A DNA stretch of 8,434 nucleotides. Source: Chloroflexota bacterium. Lineage in GTDB: Bacteria; Chloroflexota; Limnocylindria; Limnocylindrales; CSP1-4. The position numbers were made by a program, and so were the translations under genes. The notes beneath the pieces were generated by a model. The model was given only the letters and a program-made list of their open reading frames with translations, was not told the DNA's origin and did not search any database. This document shows positions 4,315-8,434 of the stretch, one piece after another (within the stretch, counting starts at the first letter, position 1; each line of letters opens with the position of its first letter). The DNA lies in the NCBI GenBank assembly GCA_021785115.1, contig JAJYGO010000306.1, positions 1 to 8,434 on the forward strand, in the 5' to 3' direction.

Positions 4315-6792
4315 CTATGCCGGCCCGGCGGACCCTGGTCGGCGGACCCATCGAAGCGCCGTCGGCTGGACGAGCTCGCGGAGCGGCGGCGCCTTGAACG
4401 ACCGCTGCCGCTGGTCCGCTGGCGGTTCTCCGTAGAGGGTCGTCCGCTGGCGCGGCGTCCGGCCCACCGATCGGATCAGGGCCTCCATCGCCTCGGGCGG
4501 CAGCTCCTCGCCGTGCGAGGCCCCGGCCGCACGCGAGATCGACTCGTTCATGAGCGTCCCGCCCATGTCGTTCGCCCCGCTTTGCAGGACCGTGCGCGCG
4601 CCGGTGGGACCGAGCTTCACCCAGGAGGCCTGGATGTTCGGGATCAGCGGATGGAGGGCGAGGCGGGCGACCGCATGCATCAGGATCGCCTCGCGATAGG
4701 TCGGTCCACGCCGGGTGCGTCCCTTCAGGTAGAGCGGCGCCTCGAGGTGGACGAAGGGCAGGGGGACGAACTCGGAGATCCCGCCGGTCGCCGCCTGGAG
4801 CCGGCGGAGGGCGAGCAGGTGACGGGCCCACGAGCGGTACGTGTCGGCGTGGCCGAACATGATCGTGCTCGTCGTGCGAAGCCCGGTCCGGTGGGCGGTC
4901 GCGATCACGTCGAGCCATTCGCGCGTGGCGATCTTGTCGGGACAGATGATCGCCCGGACCTCGTCGTCGAGGATCTCGGCCGCGGTGCCGGGCAGCGTCC
5001 CGAGGCCGGCCGCCCGGAGGCGCCCCAGGAGTTCCGGGATCGTGACGCCCAGCGTCGCCGCGCCCTGGGTCACCTCGAGCGGCGAGAAGGCGTGGACGTG
5101 CATCTCCGGCACGGCCGCCTTGATCGCCGCACACACGTCGAGGTAGAACTGGCCGGTGAAGTCGGGGTGGATGCCGCCCTGGAGGCAGACCTCGGTGGCG
5201 CCGCGCTCCCACGCCTCGACACTCCGCCGGACGACCTCCTCGATCGGCAGCAGGTACGGCCGGCCGCGCAGGTTCTCCGCGAGCTTGCCCTTGCTGAACG
5301 CGCAGAACCCGCACTTGAAGTAGCAGACGTTGGTGTAGTTGATGTTGCGGTTGACGACGTAGGTGACGGTGTCGCCGTTGACCTCGCGGCGGACCTCGTC
5401 GGCCGCCTCCGCGATCGCCCCGACCTCGGAGCCCCGGGCCTCGAAGAGGCGGGCGATCTCGGCCTCCGTGAGCTCGTCGCCCGATCGAGCCCTGGCGAGG
5501 ATCGCTGCGAGCGCCCCCGCCGCGCGTCCGGCCGGCGGCGGTGTCGAGGTCCGCGGCAGCGTCGACGGGCCGTCGCCTGTGATCCGCCCGAGCGGTGGGC
5601 TGTCCGGCGTGATCCCGGCGAACCAGTCGATCTCGCGGGCGAGGCCCTCGCCGTCGGCGTGGCGCAGGACGGCCGGGCGGACCGCCTCGTCGATCCAGCG
5701 CCCCGCATCCTGCACGTACTCGGGGTACACGGTCAGGCGCGGCACGAGCTCGAAGCCGCGCGAGGCGGTGCTCTCGCGCAGCTGCGCCAGGGTCGGCCAC
5801 GGCGCCTCAGGGTTGACGTGGTCGACGGTGACCGGCGAGACGCCGCCCCAGTCGTCGATGCCCGCGTCGAGCAGGCGTCCGGCGTCGGTCGCGAGGTTCG
5901 GTGGCGCCTGGACATGGGCCGACGGGCCCAGGATCAGGCGGGCGAGCGCGATCGTCCAGAGGTGGTCCTCGAGCGACGGCTCGGGCGCGCCGGCCATCCG
6001 CGTCCCGGGCTTCGCCCGGAAGTTCTGGACGATGACCTCCTGGATGTGGCCGTAGCGCGCGTGCAGGTCACGGATCGCGAAGAGCGCGTCGAGGCGCTCC
6101 GCGCGCGTCTCGCCGATCCCGATCAGGATCCCGGTCGTGAACGGGATCGCCAGCCGCCCGGCCGCCTCGATCATCGCCAGGCGTCGCGCCGGATGTTTGT
6201 CCGGCGAGGCCCAGTGGGGCCCGCCGCGCTCGGCCAGCCGCTCCGCCGTCGTCTCGAGCATCAGGCCCTGGGACGGCGCGACTGTCCGCATGCGGGCGAG
6301 CTCGCCCCCGGCGAGCACGCCCGGGTTCGTGTGCGGCAGAAGACCCGTCTCGCGCAGGACCGCGGCGGCGACCTCGGCCAGATAGCCGATCGTCGTCTCG
6401 TGGCCAAGCGCGGCGAGCTCGTCGCGGGCGACCCGGTAGCGGAGCTCCGGCCTGTCGCCGAGGGTGAACAGCGCCTCGAGGCAGCCGGCGGCCGCGCCGG
6501 CCCGGGCGATGTCGACGGCCTCGTCCACCCGGAGATACGCGGCCTCGCCGCGCCGCGGCGGCCGGGCGAAGGTGCAGTAGCCGCAGACGTCCCGGCAGAG
6601 CTTCGTGAGCGGAATGAAGACCTTCGGAGAATAGGTGATCCGCGCGCGGCCGTTCGCGTCTCGCTCGTCGGCCGCGCGCCGCAGAAGCGCCTCGAGCGCC
6701 GGTCCGGACTCGATCTCGATGAGGTCGGCCGCCTCGGCGCGACCGATCCCGGAAGGGACCGGCTCGGCCGCGATCGTGGGGACCAGCGTCAT
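4315..6792 (-). CDS. fbiC: bifunctional FO synthase (CofG-CofH fusion), coenzyme F420 biosynthesis
   Basis: An 825-residue two-domain radical-SAM enzyme that makes FO (7,8-didemethyl-8-hydroxy-5-deazariboflavin), the F420 chromophore, from tyrosine and 5-amino-6-ribitylaminouracil. CofG-type domain, about 45-375: the cluster motif is C66-x3-C70-x2-C73 (KLCRDVCGYCTF), followed by LFTLGDRPE and TTGILIGIGET. CofH-type domain, about 440-800: the cluster motif is C490-x3-C494-x2-C497 (NVCYFKCGFCAFSKGK), with CLQGGIHPD, HAFSPLEV and the C-terminal GANDMGGTLMNE and GRTPRQRTTLYG. A low-complexity Pro/Ala/Ser linker (about 405-430) joins them. Length and order match fused FbiC proteins, and both Fe-S triads are intact. 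The ATG at 6792 is chosen because AAGGAG lies 7 nt upstream, inside the last ribH codons, and it is 4 nt from the ribH stop. The frame is open upstream to 6900, but that part overlaps ribH. No lesion is seen. Confidence 0.97.
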   Translation of the reverse strand: MTLVPTIAAEPVPSGIGRAEAADLIEIESGPALEALLRRAADERDANGRARITYSPKVFIPLTKLCRDVCGYCTFARPPRRGEAAYLRVDEAVDIARAGAAAGCLEALFTLGDRPELRYRVARDELAALGHETTIGYLAEVAAAVLRETGLLPHTNPGVLAGGELARMRTVAPSQGLMLETTAERLAERGGPHWASPDKHPARRLAMIEAAGRLAIPFTTGILIGIGETRAERLDALFAIRDLHARYGHIQEVIVQNFRAKPGTRMAGAPEPSLEDHLWTIALARLILGPSAHVQAPPNLATDAGRLLDAGIDDWGGVSPVTVDHVNPEAPWPTLAQLRESTASRGFELVPRLTVYPEYVQDAGRWIDEAVRPAVLRHADGEGLAREIDWFAGITPDSPPLGRITGDGPSTLPRTSTPPPAGRAAGALAAILARARSGDELTEAEIARLFEARGSEVGAIAEAADEVRREVNGDTVTYVVNRNINYTNVCYFKCGFCAFSKGKLAENLRGRPYLLPIEEVVRRSVEAWERGATEVCLQGGIHPDFTGQFYLDVCAAIKAAVPEMHVHAFSPLEVTQGAATLGVTIPELLGRLRAAGLGTLPGTAAEILDDEVRAIICPDKIATREWLDVIATAHRTGLRTTSTIMFGHADTYRSWARHLLALRRLQAATGGISEFVPLPFVHLEAPLYLKGRTRRGPTYREAILMHAVARLALHPLIPNIQASWVKLGPTGARTVLQSGANDMGGTLMNESISRAAGASHGEELPPEAMEALIRSVGRTPRQRTTLYGEPPADQRQRSFKAPPLRELVQPTALRWVRRPGSAGPA

Positions 6793-6796
6793 CGGT

Positions 6797-7309
6797 TCAC
6801 TCCTTGACTGCGGACTGGCTCGGCTCGTTCGCGGCGCTCGTGGAGCCGCTCGAGATCGCGCGGAGCAGGCGGGCCATCTCGACCGCGTCGCGGGCGGCAT
6901 CGGCGCCGCGCCGGTAGCGCCCGTCCGCGCGGTCCCAGGCCTGCTCGAGGGTGTTCACCGTGAGGACCCCGAAGATGACCGGGCGGCCCGTCTCGAGGCC
7001 CACCCGAAGAATGCCGTCGGCTGCCGCTCCCGCGACGAAGTCGAAGTGCGGGGTCTCGCCGCGGATGACCGCGCCGAGGCAGATCACGGCGTCTGGCGGG
7101 TCGGGGGCCCGAAGGATGGCCTGCGCGGCGATCGGCAGCTCGAACGCCCCGGGGACGCGCACGACCGGGACGTCGGCAGGCCGGATGCCGAACGAATGGA
7201 GCTCGGCCGCGGCCGTCTCGAGGAGGCGGTCCACGACCTCGGCGTTGAACCGGGCGGCCACGATCGCGACGCGCAGGCCGTCGCCCGGGGTCGACACGGA
7301 GTGGGTCAT
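6797..7309 (-). CDS. ribH: 6,7-dimethyl-8-ribityllumazine synthase
   Basis: A 170-residue lumazine synthase. It condenses 5-amino-6-ribitylaminouracil with 3,4-dihydroxy-2-butanone 4-phosphate, the penultimate step of riboflavin synthesis; the family assembles as pentamers or 60-mer capsids. Visible signatures are the substrate-binding RFNAE (20-24), VPGAFELP (52-59), CLGAVIRGETPHFDFV (77-92) with the catalytic-type His88, and FGVLTVNTLEQAWDRA (113-128). The core ends near 150, and about 20 Ser/Ala-rich residues follow, somewhat longer than the usual 155-160. The ATG at 7309 overlaps the ribBA stop (ATGA), and GAGG lies 8 nt upstream (7318-7321). The open frame continues above this start into ribBA but loses all family similarity there. 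The tight spacing to fbiC implies translational coupling. Confidence 0.97.
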   Translation of the reverse strand: MTHSVSTPGDGLRVAIVAARFNAEVVDRLLETAAAELHSFGIRPADVPVVRVPGAFELPIAAQAILRAPDPPDAVICLGAVIRGETPHFDFVAGAAADGILRVGLETGRPVIFGVLTVNTLEQAWDRADGRYRRGADAARDAVEMARLLRAISSGSTSAANEPSQSAVKE

Positions 7310-8434
7310 CGGACGGACCTCAGCAGGTGGCCCAGGCGCTCGCGCTTCGCGGCGAGGTAAGCCTCGTTCGTCGGGACGGCCGGGATCTCGAGCGGGACGC
7401 GCTCGACGACCTCGATCCCGCCACGGTCCAGGCCGCTCACCTTGGCCGGGTTGTTCGTCAGGAGACGGATCCGGCGCACGCCGAGGTCGAGGAGGATCTC
7501 CGCGGCGCGGCGGTACTCGCGCAGGTCCGCCGGGTAGCCGAGGGCCTGGTTGGCGTCGACGGTGTCGAGTCCGGCGTCCTGGAGAGCATATGCGCGGATC
7601 TTCTCCCGCAGCCCGATCCCCCGTCCCTCCTGGCGCAGGTAGAGGAGGATGCCGCGGCCTGCTGCGCCGATCCTGCGGAGTGACTCGTCGAGCTGCGGCC
7701 CGCAGTCGCAGCGGAGCGATCCGAGGACGTCTCCGGTCAGGCACTCCGAGTGGAGGCGGACGAGCGGTGGCGCTCCGCCCGGGTCGCCGAGGACGAGGGC
7801 GAGATCGACCGGCCGGCCGGCCGCGTCGTCGTAGGCGATGAGCCGGAAGCGGCCGTGCTCGGACGGGAGCCAGCTCTCGGCGCCGCGCCGGACCCGGCCG
7901 CCGGGGCGGGCGCCGGCCGCCTGCTCCGTCGACGCCGGCGGCACCTCACCGGGAAGGTCGAGCCGCTCGAGCAGCTCGGCGACCGTGACGAAGGCCAGCT
8001 GATGGGCCGCTGCAAAGCGCTCGAGGTCCCGCGCCCGGGCCATCGAGCCGTCGGGGTTGACGATCTCGGCGATGACCGCGGCCGGGGTGAGCCCCGCGAG
8101 ACGGCAGAGCTCCACGGCGGCCTCCGTGTGGCCGCGACGCTCGGCGAGCCCCCCGCCGGCTGCCCGGAGCGGGAAGACGTGCCCCGGCCGGAGCAGGTCC
8201 GAGGGTCGGGTGGCGGGATCGATGAGCGCCCGGACGGTCGCCGCCCGGTCGAGTGCCGACATCCCCGTGGAGACGGCGGCGGCATCCACGCTGACGGCGA
8301 ACGCGGTCCCCTGCGGGCCGGTGTTGACGACCGTCATCGGCGGCAACCCGAGCTCGTCGAGGCGCCGGCCCTCCATCGCCACGCAGACGAGGCCGCGCGC
8401 CTCACGGATGAGGAACGCGAGCCACTCGGCCGTC
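7306..8434 (-). CDS. ribBA: bifunctional 3,4-dihydroxy-2-butanone-4-phosphate synthase / GTP cyclohydrolase II (5' end outside window)
   Basis: About 375 residues are visible, in frame from position 8433; the first part of the RibB domain, including its acidic Mg2+ site, is cut off by the window edge. RibB part: it opens TAEWLAFLIREARGLVCVAM, then RRLDELGLPPM, RPGHVFPLRA with GHTEAAVEL, and EIVNPDGSMAR. It converts ribulose 5-phosphate to DHBP plus formate. RibA part, in the C-terminal half: VRLHSECLTGDVLGSLRCDCG holds the three zinc cysteines, LRQEGRGIGL and LLTNNPAKV follow. It opens the GTP ring to start the pyrimidine branch. A roughly 30-residue Ala/Gly/Arg-rich linker joins the domains. 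An internal GTG at 8382 is not the start, since the family's sequence continues upstream of it. The TGA overlaps the ribH ATG by four bases, so the two are coupled. No promoter or FMN riboswitch can be assessed because the 5' region is missing. Confidence 0.96.
   Translation of the reverse strand, partial: TAEWLAFLIREARGLVCVAMEGRRLDELGLPPMTVVNTGPQGTAFAVSVDAAAVSTGMSALDRAATVRALIDPATRPSDLLRPGHVFPLRAAGGGLAERRGHTEAAVELCRLAGLTPAAVIAEIVNPDGSMARARDLERFAAAHQLAFVTVAELLERLDLPGEVPPASTEQAAGARPGGRVRRGAESWLPSEHGRFRLIAYDDAAGRPVDLALVLGDPGGAPPLVRLHSECLTGDVLGSLRCDCGPQLDESLRRIGAAGRGILLYLRQEGRGIGLREKIRAYALQDAGLDTVDANQALGYPADLREYRRAAEILLDLGVRRIRLLTNNPAKVSGLDRGGIEVVERVPLEIPAVPTNEAYLAAKRERLGHLLRSVR

Noticed and set aside
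3290..4435. Plus-strand 381-codon open frame as one intact gene
   Set aside because: Only codons at 3887-4099 resemble a protein family. The flanks are antisense to the transposase relic and have no start signal.
3815..5800. Minus-strand open frame of 661 codons overlapping fbiC
   Set aside because: Over fbiC it is an out-of-frame, Arg/Gly/Pro-rich shadow. Only its last 117 codons (from 4168) carry signal, as the transposase relic listed separately.
4159..6807. Very long plus-strand open frame (882 codons) opposite fbiC
   Set aside because: It is the antisense shadow of fbiC in GC-rich DNA. Its translation is Arg/Gly/Asp-rich with no family motif, while the minus strand encodes a complete FbiC.
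1..8434. CRISPR array, tRNA, rRNA or toxin-antitoxin pair
   Set aside because: No regularly spaced direct repeats, cloverleaf sequence, rRNA motif or paired small genes of known type were seen on either strand by reading.

Overview
The window is very GC-rich with GC-biased third codon positions. All intact genes lie on the minus strand. The bifunctional F420 gene fbiC, the membrane-anchored propeller of W-x-S-x-D-G-x-x-W repeats and the remnant of a sugar-type ABC binding protein together suggest a GC-rich bacterium, Chloroflexota (Limnocylindria/Ellin6529-like) or Actinomycetota. The phylum is inferred; no rRNA or marker gene settles it.

Right part (8434 down to 4315): a tightly coupled operon ribBA > ribH > fbiC. 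RibBA makes both entry products of riboflavin synthesis (its 5' end is outside the window). RibH is lumazine synthase. FbiC is the fused CofG/CofH radical-SAM FO synthase of F420 synthesis. RibH and FbiC both consume 5-amino-6-ribitylaminouracil, so the operon joins supply of that intermediate to its two competing users. The ribBA/ribH junction is an ATGA overlap, and the ribH/fbiC junction is 4 nt with the fbiC Shine-Dalgarno inside the end of ribH.

Middle part (about 4314 down to 3252): a graveyard of mobile DNA. A minus-strand integrase-core transposase is broken by a nonsense codon, a frameshift and loss of its catalytic half. A 213-bp plus-strand piece of an extracellular solute-binding protein gene sits inside it, replacing a short stretch of its N-terminal region. 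Next to this is about 300 bp without a recognisable gene but with a palindrome and a tandem repeat that could be operators.

Left part (3251 down to 229): four co-directional genes, three of them exported or membrane-anchored. They are a secreted beta/gamma-crystallin-like protein whose signal peptide is one base out of frame with its mature part, an unrecognised secreted four-cysteine protein, a small unrecognised protein, and a membrane-anchored six-repeat propeller protein.

Far left (1 to about 228): the start of an IS110-family transposase, running off the window, with a structured upstream leader that is a plausible bridge-RNA locus.

I found no tRNA, rRNA or CRISPR array. Nothing here is convincingly a new multi-gene system. 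The most unusual items are the patched transposase, the IS110 leader, and the secreted gene group, which contains two proteins I cannot assign.
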